The translations under genes and the position numbers were made by a program. Below, in pieces: positions 11,333 to 26,340 of a stretch of 64,000 bases of DNA (positions are counted from its first letter, which is position 1; each line of letters begins with the position of its first letter). This DNA is from Melanocharis versteri (lineage: Eukaryota > Chordata > Aves > Passeriformes > Melanocharitidae): positions 62,001 through 126,000 of the forward strand of contig VZTG01010518.1 in NCBI GenBank assembly GCA_013397845.1. Direction: 5' to 3'. Below the pieces are notes generated by a model, which saw only the letters and a list, made by a program, of their open reading frames with translations, was not told the origin of the DNA and did no database searches.

Positions 11333-11877
11333 GGCAAAAAACCCCCCACCAGGAATATTCCAACTGGATTTTACTAGAGTGCAGAATAATAATCTGCAGA
11401 GGGATGACCCTGAGAGGGAGTGCAGAGCTCTGAAGCGACTCTGATGTTAAAAGGTTTGATTAAATAGGTCTTCTGTCAACTCTGTTCATGAAGAGTAGGT
11501 ACTCCCCCCAGTCCAGCTCCTGCCAGCACCTCTGAGTTGCCAGGTCTCTTCAGGGTCCCTGGGAAGCCTCCTTCTCTCTCTCAGCTTTTAAAACTGGCCT
11601 TGGGTCTGCCCTCAGCTGCGGGGATCCCCTGCTCCTTCTCTCCCAGTCTACACTCCTGTTGCAGGCTCAGCTCCTGTATTTCATAGCCTCTCTGTAAGCA
11701 TTTGCCCTCCCAAATCTTCCCCCAGATAAATCTGTGCAATTACTCTCAGGAAAGGAGCCATCTCCCCTTCCTCGAGAGGGATTACTTCAGGCTGCAACAA
11801 GTACTGGGCAATTCCTGGTATCTCTGCAATCTGTGTGGTTAATTAATGGTGAGTTATCCCTGCAGAGAAAGACTCAA
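11333..11877. other. GC-richer block between A-tract and CR1
   Basis: C-rich on the plus strand at 11505-11790, with many CTCC and CCAG words, unlike the AT-rich flanks. No open frame or named family is recognised. It may be an unclassified repeat such as an LTR remnant, but I see no TG...CA ends or primer-binding site. Confidence 0.35.
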
Positions 11878-12517
11878 GGATACTGGAGGATGTTAACTTG
11901 AAAATGAACTGGCAATGTGCCTTTGCAGCCCAGACAGCCAACTGCATCCTGGGCTGCATCAAGAGGTGTGACCTCAGGCTGAGGGAGGTGATTGTCCCCC
12001 ACTACTCCGTGTGCTCTGGTGAGAGCCCACCTGGACTGCTGCATCCTGCTGTGGAGTCCCCAGCACAAGAAAGACATGGACCTGTTCGTTCCAGAGAGCT
12101 GGAGCACGTCTGCTGTGAAGAGAGGCTGACAGGTGAGTTTGTTCAGCCTGGAGAAGCTAAGGCTCCAGGGAGACCTTACAGTATATTTCAGTATATAAAG
12201 GAGGCTGATAAGAAAGGTATAGAAAGATTTTTACCAGGGACTGTAGTGACATGACAAGGGACAACACTTTTAAATTGAAAGAGGTTAGGTTTAAATTGGA
12301 GATAAAGAAGAATTTCTTTTTAATCGCAGTGGTGAGACACCAAAACAAGTTACCTGAGGAAGTTGTGGATGCCCCATCACTGGCAGTGTTCAAAGTCAGG
12401 TGAGACAGCACTTTGAGCAACCTGGTGTAGTGAAAGATGCTCTTACAGGGGTATTGGACTAGATGATCTTTGAAGGTCCCTTCCAACACAAACCACTCTA
12501 TGGATGTATGATTCTAC
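11878..12517 (+). mobile_element. CR1 non-LTR retroposon, 5'-truncated
   Basis: CR1 landmarks in order: GCCTTTGCAGCCCAGACAGC, ATCCTGGGCTGCATCAAGAG, GGAGTCCCCAGCACAAGAAA, TTGTTCAGCCTGGAGAAGCT, then ATTGGACTAGATGATCTTTG, AAGGTCCCTTCCAACACAAA and a terminal TATGGATGTATGATTCTACG. About 640 bases of the 3' half are present in plus orientation. The reverse-transcriptase region is missing or only its last part remains, so it cannot move. Confidence 0.94.
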
Positions 12518-15500
12518 GTGTTGTTCTTCTCTCCAGAGACACACTCTTTATCAGAACATGCAACAAATAGCAGTTATTTTCACCAAACTGAAAATCTGTA
12601 ATAGTTTCTTTGGGGGCTTTTTTTTTTAATAAATGCAAAGACCAGTGAAAAACATGGCAGTGTTCTGCACCTCTTTTAGGCAGAGGAAGCTACTCCAATA
12701 TCTCCCGCCACTACCAAAAATCCCTCCTTGTTTGGTCTTTGGGCTTGTGGCTCTAACCTGCCAGGACACATTGACTGACTTTCTAGTTGTTGACTTGCAG
12801 CTGGTCTCAAGCTCTTTGCAGAGCCATACCCCAGGCTTTTGTGCCACAAAATATTAGCAAAGTAACTGCAAGTTGTTGTAATTTCTGCTGTTAAAAATTT
12901 TTGTGCATAATTACATCACTGGAACAGAAGCCCTTTTGCAAGTCTGTCTTTCCCTTTCAGTGATGTTGTTACTCCAGGGCTCACTACAAACACTGAGCAT
13001 GGCATCTTTTTTGTTTGTTCGTTTTTAACATAAATCCTGGTTTTCTTTGAGCATAGCTTTGCAATACTGTGTCAGAAAATAACCTTGGTCTGAAATTTTT
13101 GCAGTGTTTTTAAATATGACAAATTGGCATGGTGAACAAACTCATAAAGTGATTTTTAAAAAACTCTTTAACTTAGATTGCTATGCTGCTATATTAAAAG
13201 TAATTTTTGGGCTCTGGCTTTTGAAGAATACCAGGAGTATAGTAGGCATTCCAGAAATGAAACCTTAGAAAGTGCAAGTTCATTCGCTCTGGTAGGTCTT
13301 AATCTTTCCTTTACAAAATCTAAAGATCAGAATTAAAACAATGAAGCTATTAACAGAACAAATTAGAAGTTAAAAGTCTATGTTACACCTAAAAGCACTG
13401 AAATGCATTTGTATGTTTTGATAGAGTATTAGACTAAACTGCATCCACTAAGATTACATTTTAAGAAAAAAGCAACACAGTTTGACCATATGTTAATCAT
13501 TGGTTAACATTTTCTTGATTTACTGGAAATTATTTTTGGATTTAAGGGAAACATGGGAAAAAATTATTTTTTAAGCCAGTTCTGAAGATAACATGATGGT
13601 CTTCCATTTCATAAAATATCAGAATATTTAACATTATGAGAGTTGTCTTATAATTGTTATGGATATACTTAACTATTCTGAAATGGTCTTTTATTTCTGT
13701 TGATAGAATTTATGATTTCCTAAATGTATTTTGATAACCATTTTCCCCTTTCTGCTTGCACCAATCTGTTGCCCTCACGTTGCTGTGATATTCTGTCAAT
13801 ACATTTACATCATCAGTTATTGAACGTAATAACTTTACCTCAGCTTTAGCATAACATACACATATAGTGAGAATATATCAGCACTGCTGATTGCGTTACC
13901 CTTAAAGTCAATTTGAAACAATCCTGTGTTGTTGTTGCAGGTGTTACTGCTTTTACTTAGGCCAATATAAGGCAGAACAAAATTCACTGAAGTCAGCTGA
14001 ACTCTAGTGAGACAATAAAGAAGTGGTGGGAAGAGAGAGTTATTCTTTTGTTTACAGTAAAGCTTTAGATTTATTAGTACAACATCCGTTTGATTGTATA
14101 CCAATCCTGTTATTTCATGTGTTTTGTATTACAGTGCTCCTAATTCCTACTTACAACCATAGTCCTTCCATAATGTGCCTGTAAAAATGAATGTTTGTAG
14201 AGAACCAAATAGATGTGATGCTGACAGCTTTCTCAGATGAAAGGTAAAGAGTCCATTTGCATATTTTTATGCACATATCACCTGTATCCAGGAAGTCAAT
14301 ACAAGAAGGGTGGAACAATCAACAGGTTTTACAGAGATATTTGTTTTGTATTCCTTTATCTGAAATAAGACATATTTTTTAAGCCATCAAATGTGTAAGG
14401 CCCTGTAACAATTTTTCTTAGGAAATGGCAAAGGCAAAAAACCTATTTGGTTTAAGGTAGAAATCAATAAATTTATGAGGGCCCTAACCTGATATGATTC
14501 TTTCTAGATACCAGAAGGGAATCTGTTGATCTCGGAACTCTTTTCAACTTAGAGAGTCATACTAACTTCCATGCGTAAACCAGATGCATGAGTTTTAGTG
14601 GCATGAGTCAAGAGGCCACCTTGATACTTTCAGTGCACATTGAAGTCCATATTGCCTGTTTGAACAACATGTTCCTGACCGTTGGTGTATTTCTGTCCAG
14701 AGAGCCAAATTAAACTTCGTCCTCTTGCTTTCAGTACATGATTTGACATAAATCATGGCTACAGTGGCATGTCCAGGACCTTTGCCAGACTGAGCATTTA
14801 ACATAGTTTATGTCCTGAGCCAGTGTTCCTTACTCAGCTCCCACACTGGATTTTTAGCACTAGCTTTATAATTTCTGTTAAAATTACAGTAATGTTGCTG
14901 AATGTCCCCTTTTTGTATCTGACTCCTTCTTCACCGTGAATGTGTCAATCTCATAGCCTGAAGTTAAATCAAGTAACCTGGCTTTTTTTGCTGTGCCTGG
15001 CAGGGGGTTGTGGAGGCTTGTAAGACTGTCTCTGTTTCGTGAATCACATGTTTGAAATTCACTGTCACAAATTCAGACTCTCTTTGGGGCTCATACTGCA
15101 GAAAAGCTGACTGCACCTCCTTTATCCTAGCTCAGTTACATTTTCTTCTCAGGATTACATATCCTGTGGGACCAAGTGTTACTCCAGTGGTATTCTGCCA
15201 TGTTTTGTGAGGTCCTAAAGGAGAACATCAGAGAAGCAAACTGCTGTGTGTCACTAGTGGTGATATTGCACTGAACAATGTTTGCTTTCGAAAACCCATT
15301 TTCAATAGAGGTAATAAATCATTTAATTGCTTTCCACAAGTCTGCTGCAGCATAGCCAACCTCTTGCTTAACTGGCCAGACAGACTTCAGCAAACACTCT
15401 ACACAGGAGAGGTGAAAAGGGGCCCTAACATAATGGCGGGAGAAAATTTGTTTCTGTGTTGGCAAAAGCAACTATTTCTCCCTAAATCACATGCCAGCAC

Positions 15501-18500
15501 AATGGAATCACCCCAAAATACAGCATATTGTGCTGTTCTTAGGTTGTAGCATGGGAGTCTGAGCCCTCATTGTTCTTTCCCATATGCCAGTAAGCAGTAG
15601 TGTTTACTGTACAATTTCCATGGGTTCAGCTTTTGTGCCTAGTTAATTACAAGGAAGCAGCTACAATTTAAAGTCCCTGCATTTCTGAAAGTGGAACAAA
15701 GCACTACTGGACAAAACTTGTATGTTCTGTGACTGAGCAAGTGCTTTTGGACAGCTTTAAAGGCACTAAAATCTTATTCTTCCTATACATGTCCAGCCCT
15801 GAGTCTTTTCCATCACATACCATTGAGTTCCACGACACAGATGAACAAATGTATGAGTTTGGTAAATTTGCAATGTCAGTGTAAGTGACAGGAGATACCT
15901 GGGAGCAGCAGATGATCTATGAGGGGTCTGGAGAAGTCCTGCAGCCTGTTGCTCAAAGCACGTACAGTGGGAGATGGCAGGGACCTGCACTGCAAAAAGG
16001 TAGGGATGCCAAAGGCTTTCAATATGTTCACTGGAGATGGTAACAAAGCATGAGACAAACCCAGGTCTACTAGACAAGGACAGTTTTCCTGTAAAAATGA
16101 CCCAGAATTAAAGAAGCAACTTAGTTGCAAAGACAATGGACCTATCTCCTCCTTCTTAAGTTGTAACTCAGTTTCACAATCCAGAAATGCTCCTGTGCAA
16201 CACACTTTCTAAAATAGGCTAAAACTAGCTGCAGTCATGTTTTTTCTTCCTGATGTAACTGAAGATTCCTTGGTTTTCAGAAGAGCTTAGCTTCTTTTGA
16301 TAACTGACCAAGGGTGAGTTTCTGCAGAGGCAACAGTTACAGCAGTTGCTGCAGTGTTTAGCTCTGAGAATATCAAATGTATTGCAGATCACCCAATGTC
16401 CTGAGTGGTTCAAGTATATTATAATTTTCCAACCATTTTATGCCTTGGTTCTTAGTTAATTTTTTTGACTGAGCTTATGAGCAAATATTGGCCTGTTAGG
16501 AAAGAAATGTTTCTGATGTAAGTTATCATGGGAGCAATTCTCTCATTCTACTTTTGACTTAAATTAAATGTAAATCCTGGAAAATTAAGTTGTGAAACCA
16601 CACCTCCTGTTCTGCTTTCTCCATTTATACTGGTTGATTAGTGAACTTACAGAAAGCTTATCTCTTCATGGAAGTGAATTTGGATTAAGGGTGTGTGCAT
16701 GAATTTAAACTGTGCTGCTTCTCATTGGTTGGCTTCCTGGGAATATTGTTCTTATCTGGGTAGTGAGAGGTCTGTACACAAAACCAATTCAGAGTAAGAC
16801 ACTCTTTACAGCTTCAGAAAGCTTTTTTTTTTACGTTTGCATTCATCTACAAAGTACTGGGATTAGAGAGTCAGACAGGGTGTAAATCCTGGAATGAGAT
16901 GTTCAAAAGAGGCAGGAAGGGTTGGAAGACTTGGGCTATGCTATTGGCCCTACAGAGCATCAATCACAAACCCACATCCTTTCTGATAATCCACAAGAGC
17001 TGATAATAATTGAAACAGTGTTTGCTGCTGTTGGGTCTCTATAGGCCTGTGAATAATTTGCAATCTTGGACAACATTTAAAATTCTGCCTCATTTGTGGC
17101 TAATACAGTATTTATAGTGTTTTTCGTAGAGCTTGAAGTGCTAACACCCTGGTATTCTGGATCTATTCCAGCATGCATACTTCCAGTTTGTTTACCCATC
17201 TCAGCCCTGTAGTTCCATCTCCTGTACCCAAACTATTTGCTGCTTCTTGTTCTAAACTGGCAAATAAATGCCGTGGTGTCAGCCTGTTGACTCACAGGGC
17301 AGGGCATTCCTACAGCTTGCACTGTTATTACACCTGTCTTCTAAAGAAAGCTTGTTATATCGCACATGCACAAAACATTTTAGCTGTCACCATCTTTCCC
17401 TCATTCTTTTAACTATTCAAACATTTACCTAAGGAATGGTCATTTTCCATTCTTGACCAACACAAGGTTTGGGTTTGGTTTTGTTTGTTTTGTTTTTACT
17501 GGAAAAACAGTTTCCAGACTTTGGGGGTTTTTTTAGAAATGTAGTTTGACTTCTTCCTCTGACATTTTTTCCAGCATGACATTCTTCCTATTTTTCCCAT
17601 TTTCTGATCTTTACATATGATTGAAGGGCCAATAGGTACAACTAACAAATTAACTCTTAGATCAGAAAAAAGATCCACACCAATAAGAATAGAAAGTGAT
17701 TAAATCTTGACACTGGGCCTGTGAGCAGTGCCAATATTGACTACTTCTACTATCTACAGTGGCTAAATACAATAATAGACTCAAAGATCCTGAGAGAGAA
17801 AAAGATTAATAATTTCTCAGCATTCTCAGGGTAGTACTGATTCCGTCACGTAGAAAAGCTGAGGCAATGAAGGGATACACTCTATTTACAATGACTTCGG
17901 GCCTTACATGGTGGAAAGCATTTCGCTGTCCAGTGTCCGACAAATTCCTCCAAAGCACCAGTGTTTGATGCTTCAGCAGTAAGAGAAAGGGGAGTCATTC
18001 ATATTAGGTTTGTATTGATATGAGCCTTGCAAGGCTGTCTAAGTTCATTGAATCAAGAATTAAAAGGACTTTCATTAGTTCATCTACATGAAGATGTAGG
18101 GATTTTTGGTTTTTTTAAACTGAGATATCTGGCCCAAGTTTCCAGGATGTATAGTCTAATAATATTAAGCAGCAGCATCTGCTTTTAAGAATGTTTCTCT
18201 CAGGGATGACCTCACATATGTTTCTTGACTAAAACCAGCATGCACCTTCCTGCTTCACTGAAGACTGGGCAATGAGGCCTTACTTCATGTTTTCTGTACA
18301 CCCAGATTGTCAGCAGTAATGGCTGAATAGAACCACTGAAATACTAATTTTGTTCATTAAGGAGTCTCTTTTTCACCACTGTTTTTTACTTGTTACCTTG
18401 AAAATAAAGGGAATTCAAAATTAACCAGAATGCCTGCAGCAGTGAAAACAAATGTAGAGTTCTTCTAGGAACCTGCCTAATGCTGCAGATTTCTCACACA

Positions 18501-19214
18501 TTAATTTTGGTGGAAAGCATCTGGGGAGGAATGAGCAGAGCCATATTTAACAATAAAAAGGCACTGAAAATGCAATAGATTGGTAAGAAAGTTAATCTCC
18601 TTATGTTTTAAAGCATGATTTACAGGCAGAGCTGTGATGTCGGATATGTTTTCAGTTAAGATAGGGTACACACAGTACAATCCTTTTATTTCATAAAAGC
18701 ATTAGGATTCTTGGTGAAGAAAGGCCCTATTATAAATGCAACACATCATTATAATTATTAATATGTTAACAATTGTAAGAATTATTGCAAAGGAAGTGAG
18801 CTATTTGTTCAAACAATATCATTTTATCATCAGTTCCTATCTATGCACAATATAAATGGGATTGAATCCAGTCCACAATGTCAAAGTCCAACCGAATTTC
18901 ATTTACAGTGCATTAAGCAGGAAAGAAAGATAATTTGGGAAGTGTGGGATGTTTGCACTTTGCTTACTTTGGCAAGACTTGTTCGTGTATAATACATTCC
19001 CGACTCTCCCATTTTTGCAGTCAGCTTATGTGGGTCTTTTTCAGTGCCAGGAGATCAGTGTGCTTCTTACAAAACAAGGTTACATAATGCTTCTAACACA
19101 TGTGTGCCAAGGGGAAACCCCCTTTATTCCGTGTCCTACAGTCTTTTATAGCCAATGTTGGCATTTTTTCCATTCTACTGTGTGTGGTTAATTTTTTTGA
19201 CTTGCTGCAAGTGA

Positions 19215-19228
19215 AAAAAAAAAAAAAA
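19215..19228 (+). repeat. Poly-A run
   Basis: Uninterrupted A-run of about 14 bases, with no retroposon body recognised upstream. Confidence 0.7.
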
Positions 19229-22200
19229 GGCAGTCCAGTGTTTTTGATGAGTGCACCTATCAGAGAACTAGGTAGTGCCCAGCCTGATGCATTTGGGCCC
19301 TACACTGAGCCCATTTGTCTCTAAACTTCCCAGGTAGATGGAGATATTATTGCTAGCTTTATCCTTTGCCCCTCAATTACATGTTCTTGGCATGTCCGCT
19401 CTCCCAGAAGGACTGAAAGAGCTCCACCACTGCTTTTTCATCACCACCCCCGGCATCACCATCTGCTCTGCATGATCTCCAGCCCAATGGGTGCTCTGGA
19501 TTTACAGCTATCCCAGTCAGTTTTTGCTAAGACTTGTCAACACATTTCCTCTTTAAATAGCACAAAAATCTACATGGTGGGAGGAAGGGGAGAAGAGTGC
19601 ATCCTGAATGATTTTGCAAAAGTGTACATAGATTGCCTGATCTCCTTTGCCTGACCAGTTGGGAGCACTCTGAGAATGATTCCTGCATCTCAGCTGCCTT
19701 GTTTGCATGAGGCAGGAGTGTTTAGTGGAGAGGAAGGGAAGGAACTGGCAGCTGCAAACTGTTGAATATTTTCCAAGGATCTTCTTCCAGGCCATGGATT
19801 AATTTCTGGCAGCTCCAGGTATAAGCAATACAAGCACTACCTGGAGTGCTGACCTTCTGGGAGTCCTGTAGGCCATCTCTAGCCCTCACCAAATTACATC
19901 TGGCTACCCACTTCACAACATGCATGGAAACTCATGCCCCACGTTTTTTTTAATTTGGTACTTTGTACCCAGCTCAGGTGCCTGCAGATAGAAATTGCTG
20001 TGAAGCAGCTGCAGCTAAGGCATGGACCTGCTGGCTGTACACTGGCTCACTGTACACTGTACACACTCCCACTCTTGTGGGACTTGTGGCCACCAGGAAA
20101 CTTGGGAAATTTCTCCTGTCTAAACAGGTGTCTTCTTCCTTAGAGAGGTGTGGATCAGGCGACATGAGGAGGCCTGACTAGGAAGAATGGAAGGGCAGGA
20201 ACATGGTACTCCAGTTTGAGAGGGCACGTGTGTGGTGGGATGCTGTGGGCCTTGTGTGACCTGGACAGGTCTGGCCAGTCCTTCTGAGGTGTCATCAAAG
20301 TCTGGCTTCCTGGGGAGCTAAAGGTTGGGCCTCTTCACCGCAGCAAGTACAGGATCTTTACTGCAGCTGATCTTTTAATCATTGACACACTGCCCTCCAA
20401 ATAAATTTTATTTGACCTTGATTGAGGCTTCTGAATGGACACAATTTACTTGCTCTTGCTCCTCTTGCTATCCTCAGACATTCAGTCTTATAAGACCTCT
20501 CACACACGTCTGGGGGTTTTTGTTCTGCTTTTGGAAAATTCCACTGCTCCAAACTCTAGCCATTTTCAGGAAGAGGAAAGTAAGTGAAAGTTGGTTATCA
20601 TTAAATTTTAGTCATAGTTTAGTCTGATCTTGGACCAGTTGCTAACTGATAGTTCTTGATGCTGGTCTCTTTTGAAATGAGAGTTGTAGCTGCCACTCCT
20701 TTCCTGCTTAGTGCAAGCAGCAGGAGGTAAGAGAAGGAGGTAGACAGATATTTAAATCCAAACAAAAACCCTCATGTTGCATTTACGGAGGACTTTCTCT
20801 ATTTCTTAAAGGGTCACAGCATGCAGTTCTGTGACTTCAAAATACAGAGTACCAGGAAGTTGATTACATGTTTGCTGTTACCATATCAGAACTATTGAGT
20901 GTTTGATGGACCATGTCTGTCCTAATAATTAAAAAACTCTTTGTCAATGTGTTGCTTTTATAGATCCTAAAGCCAAGTAAATTTCAGAAAAAAACCCAAC
21001 ATTTTTCCTTTAAAAAAGGTAATTACTGAGCTTCTAGCCCATTCTCTCTTGATTGAGGTTTGTTCGAGTCATGGAGGGTTGGTCTTAAACAAATATCCCA
21101 ATGAATTTTTTACGTCAAAGTCATGTTCACTCCATTGTGTCTAATGCCAAAGGCATTGAGGAAATTCCATCAACAAAATCATTTCCAGTCTCCCTGTGTT
21201 CATTGCCAAGAACAGCATCAGCACAGCTGATAAACTGAGCTGCCGTTTTCTGTAACATTCCTTTCAAAGGAAAACCAGAGCAAAACCAGCAGAGTCACTG
21301 AAAAATAAACGGAGCAAACAAAAAGCTTAAAACATCACTTTTGTGGTTCTCTGTTGAATGAGACTTTATTTGGTGTTAATGGAATTTAGGCCCAAATTGA
21401 AACAGATGCTAAAATTTGCTTCTTGAATTAAGACCCTGCCCTGGTGGGGAACTGTTCATTTTTGGTGTAATAAAGCTCATGCAAGGATGTTCAGAACTAC
21501 ACAGTAAGTGAAAGGCTTGTCGGGGTCCAGTGCCCTTCCTAACTTCATGCATGGTTGTTACCCTTACATGATGTAAGACACATCCACCCCCCCAGATTAC
21601 AGTTCTCTAGTGGCTATTCCTGTTTTTATTTTGGTCACTTCCATCTTTGCAAAAGAATAAGGATGCTGGAATGAGATAGATACTGTTTTTTCATATTATC
21701 TGGGGTTTACCTCTAGGAAAGTGAAGGAGAAGATTTAAAACTCATGAAGCTTAAAGGGAGAATAATTAGAATAGCTTTCACTGCACACCATCTTCAGTTA
21801 CTAAATAAACAGAAGCCCTGTGTGCACACAAAGTGTTCCTTATGCTTAAGGCCAGAACCTTAAAGCAAAACCAGTTCTCTCAAGCAAAACCAGAAGGACT
21901 TCAGGTGTTTTTCAAGCCAGATGCTGGAACCAAACCTAACCAAACTTTAAGGTGTTCAAAGTCTGCATTCTGATTTTCCATATGGGCCATTTCCCTACTT
22001 CACAACTTCTCTAAAAGAGAAAATAGGAGGATGTGGCTTTGCATTGCAGAACCTAAACTTCTTTTGAATTGCCTCTCCCACTGCTTATCTTCATTCCTCT
22101 ACTCATTCTTTCCTATATCATGTGCTTGTGATGCAATTGCAGGAAAAGCACGTGGGCTCACAGCTCATGCTCACAGCAGAAATGTTATAGCCCCAGGATT

Positions 22201-25200
22201 ATGGCATTTGTAGAGCTGGAAGAGTTAATGAAGAGTAAATGGCAACAGGCAACTTGAGAGGAGGGAGAGATGTTAAGAATCGAGTCATTGTTTTCTGGAT
22301 TAATGGTTCGTACACAGAAAAGAAAGTCAAAACCTTTCCTGCTATAGGCAGTTGGTATTGGTAGAATCTGGTCACACCTTAAGAAAAAAATTCTTAGCAA
22401 TTTACTCCAAACAATTCCAAGTAAACTGAAACTTTCCAGGTTACTTAGTCTTCCTCCTGATGTACCATTCAGAGAAGACTTAACACTTGTGATTGGAGTT
22501 GTAGCATTTAACACTGATACTGGAGCTGTAGCAATGGGAAGAGAGAAGTGTGCTGGATGGATGGATATGTGTAAGCCTGAGTCCTTCTGCTCTGCTGACT
22601 CTGGAGGACAGTAGGCTGTGACTGACCAAAGCTGAAAGGGGTGAGTGTTAGGAAGGGTAACCAACGCACCTTGAGTCATACACAGAAAAAAGCAATCTTA
22701 ACAGTGAATCACTAGAGAAGTATTATCCTCTTAAATCCTTCTTCTGACAAAGTTGTTATCTAGTTGGTCAGTACAATGTTAGCTGCTATGCAGAACTATC
22801 TATGAGAAGAACTCAACCTCTAGAAGAAGAGATTAATCCAGACAGAAGAAATATCACCAGTAAAAGTGTTACGCAGATTTCCCAGTAGGAAACAATTCAT
22901 GACAATGTCTTCATGTACTTGTGGATCAGTAGATCTCATTCTCAGTCTCTTTTCTCTCCCATACCCTGCCTTGTCTTTCCCTAGATGACTGCTTCTTCCC
23001 AAAGGTTCCTAAGATTATTTCTAAGTGCTTGCATTCTTCATGAAGGTACTTGGCAGTTCAGTTCCATAGAAACACTGTTTTAACTTGTTTAGTGAGAGAA
23101 TACAACCTGCTGCTTGGCCTACCTTGTGTAATCATAGGTTGACGTAGTACCAACGCTGGTCACAAATTTTGTGGAGCCAGATGTACATTAACAGGTGGAT
23201 TCTTGCTCCATTTGCTCCTATTTTTCTGTGAGGTGAGTGCCTAAGAGGAAGAGCTGGGGCACAGGTTTGCTTGGTGTAGCACTAATACTCTATGATGGAG
23301 AGGCAAGGGCTCATCAAATTAGATTTTGGTTCCTAGGATCCTCTTTAAGGTTTAGTCTTTATAGATGAGGTCACACCCTGAATACCCCAAACGTCACTTT
23401 GGGCTTATACTATCTAATTCCATCCATTTAAGCGCATTAGCAAGTTAAGGTCCTTAGTTGCCCACTAAGTCAATACCCCACCAAGGCAGTTCAGCCAATT
23501 AGAGACACAAATCTCGTTGCATTATTCTTCACTGGCTCAGGTCCTAAATTAAGTATTTCACTTAGGTAACCACATAAAACTGAATGTATTTGGGGCCCTC
23601 ATATTTTATTGGCAGGTAATCTTTTGACATCCATTAAAACTAGAATTTGCCATGAATACTCATTTAAAGATACTTATCAGGGCTCCAACCTTTGAGCACA
23701 AGGTGTTTTCCTGTCTCTCTACCTGTAACTCGTCAAATATCTGTTGGTGGTCTGATATGGAGAGATATTCCATCAGGAATATGCCCCAAATTTGACCAGT
23801 CTTTTTCCTGCAATTTATTGTCCAGATACTTTGCAAGTCCTTTAGTGTGCTCCTTGGAGGACCTGAATGGTTTGTAAGCCGTCTTGTCCACAAAGCTCAC
23901 AGTCTAACCTGCAATTACATTCCATCATACACAATAAATCCTGTGAGTGGTCTGCTTGGAGATTACAGACTCTTAGGGATGATTGGAACAACAGCATAAA
24001 ACGGGTAATAACTTCATGATCAAGGAAACTTTCCATAACCTTGGGATGCAGAGTTCGGTTGTGCTGCCCTCAAATGTCAAGTTAAATATTACTTTGATTT
24101 CTGAAGGCAGGAATTGATTCCAACTCTTAGCCCTGCAAAGCTGCCCAGTCCTAGCACCACCCTTGTCATGTGTGCTCTTGTGATCAGTGGCATTTCATGG
24201 AAGACGGCTCGAACCAGCAGACCTGAGCTTCCAAGAAAGACCATATTTCAGTATCTGGGGGTGGTTTCAGCATCCTGAGTGAAGCAGTCCATTCAATACA
24301 AAGCCTCAGTCTCAAGGGCAGAGAAGTCAAGGGGAAGATCGTCACTGACTACAGCTGGATTTGGATCCCATCTGTCATCTTCACTGCCTCTGGTGATTTT
24401 GTGTATCACTTGACTCCAGAATAATGTTGTAGTTACATGTGATTCAGGGTGCTGAGAAGGAAGCCCTGGTCAGGGGCTGTAGGAAATCAAAGGACCTTCT
24501 TCAGCAGAACTGTAACAATAACTCAGCAACAGAGAGCCACACATTACTCAGTATGATAAAGGCCAAATTCCTCCATGTCTGCACTTAATGTCCATAACTG
24601 GTGAACAGTTGAAGTGCTTGTAAACACAAAGGAACTTCCTGTAGCATGACTAAAATGAGTTATGAAGAATATTTATTTTTGCAGAATGTCAGGGGTTATC
24701 ATCAGTTCATCCAGCCTCCTTCTTTCCAACGAAGAACTTTGAATTGTGAATTTCCTTCCCAACTCTCTCTCCATCCCATCCATCACCTTAAGCTTATACT
24801 TCCTAGGTTACTTGGTGTTGCCAGGACATTAGGTATCTTCATACTGTATTTCATGCTACTCTATGAAGTGTCACTTGGTGAAGGCTAATCCTTTTTTAAA
24901 ATATATGATCCACACACTAAATTCAGCTGCTGGATTTTTATCCTACTTTTTTTTATCCTCTACCTGTTTCCCAGCCTTTCACAAAGCCTTTAAGTGTTAT
25001 GAAATCTAGGAAAATGAAACCATTCTTTGTGGATCAGATTTTCCTGTCAACTTTGGGAAATAATAGTATAGAGTACTACTAAATTTTTGGACTTCTAAAA
25101 CAGGATTATAACCCACCATCTTTACATGTTAGGATTTTGTTGATTTTTTCAGCCACTGTTTCAGAAGAGCACTTATTTCCTTGACTTTGTTTCTTAGATT

Positions 25201-26340
25201 GAAAACATCTTGATTAAGAAGAACTTAAGAAAATGCTCGGTCGTATAGTTTTATATGTTCCTCAAATTGTTATGCAAAATTAAATGCGCACTTGTAAATA
25301 TAAATCACTTTACTTTGGGGGGAGATGAAGTCATAGATAAATAAAAGGGAGTAGTCAGATAACATTTCCACAGTAATGAACAATGGTTGTATGTTTGCAT
25401 AGCTGTACTCAGACAAGAAGATTTCCCTTGTTGAGACACTACCACCTGTGTGAGACAAATTTGCTCAAGTCTGTGCTAAACTGTCTGCTTTGACTGACTG
25501 GATGAAGCAGATCCAGAGCGATTAGAGATGAGTAAGAATAGGGACAATGGTCAACTGTTATATCAAAATCCATCAGACACGTGTTCCAGAAAAACAGGAG
25601 TGAAGGAAACGTGACCTATTGTAGCTTGAGAAGGCTGCATTTTCCCCGAGGGAACCCTTCCCCAAAGCCTAAGTAGTTAAAATGCACAACATTTTGTTTG
25701 CTTCCCAGTGGCTACTTACGTGACAGGTCTCAGGGTTAAAGCACCATAAATCATATTTTTATTTTGTCAGGATGCTTAAAAATCTGATATAAACAGGCTC
25801 CTGACAAAAATGTTACACCACTGGAATGGCCAGGAGTCATTGATTTTATGTTTACAGGTTTTCTTCCCCAGATTCAAAACAATCCAGTTTACAGCCAAAT
25901 GAGAGTTGTCATGGAAGCAATTTCAGACTTTGGAAACGACATATCAATGGCTTAACAGGGACAGATGAGCTAGCTAAGGAGAACTGAGCTGCTCATTCCT
26001 CATGATAATAATGTCCATTTAATTCCAAATTATTTCTCCAAATATTTGTATAAAACCATTAACCTAAAGGCTATAGTGCCTCTTACTTCAAATCAGTCTC
26101 AATTTGTGCTGGAGCTGTCACAGCACCACTATGGAGCAGGACTAGCAAGTCCACAAAGACTGGAAAGATAAAACAGCAAAATCCTGATTACAGAGCAACT
26201 GAAAACCGTACCCAAAGTATCTCTCTTTATCTAACAGGCACGATCCTATTTTCTATTGAAGTTCATAGAAGGTAGTGGTACAAAAGAAAAGGTACCCTAA
26301 GATCTGCTGGAACAGCTGTTACCCTGAGGCTGTGTGAAGT

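Noticed and set aside
11898..12254. 118-codon plus-strand frame reading CAFAAQTANCILGCIKRCDL
   Set aside because: This is the decayed last part of CR1 ORF2 and repeat sequence, not a host gene.
21061..21070. TGTTCGAGTC, similar to a tRNA B box
   Set aside because: No A box at the right distance, no cloverleaf and no terminator, so it is not a tRNA gene.
22185..22679. 164-codon minus-strand frame
   Set aside because: No domain, no coding neighbours and no splice-supported extension. Its amino-acid make-up looks like translated non-coding DNA.
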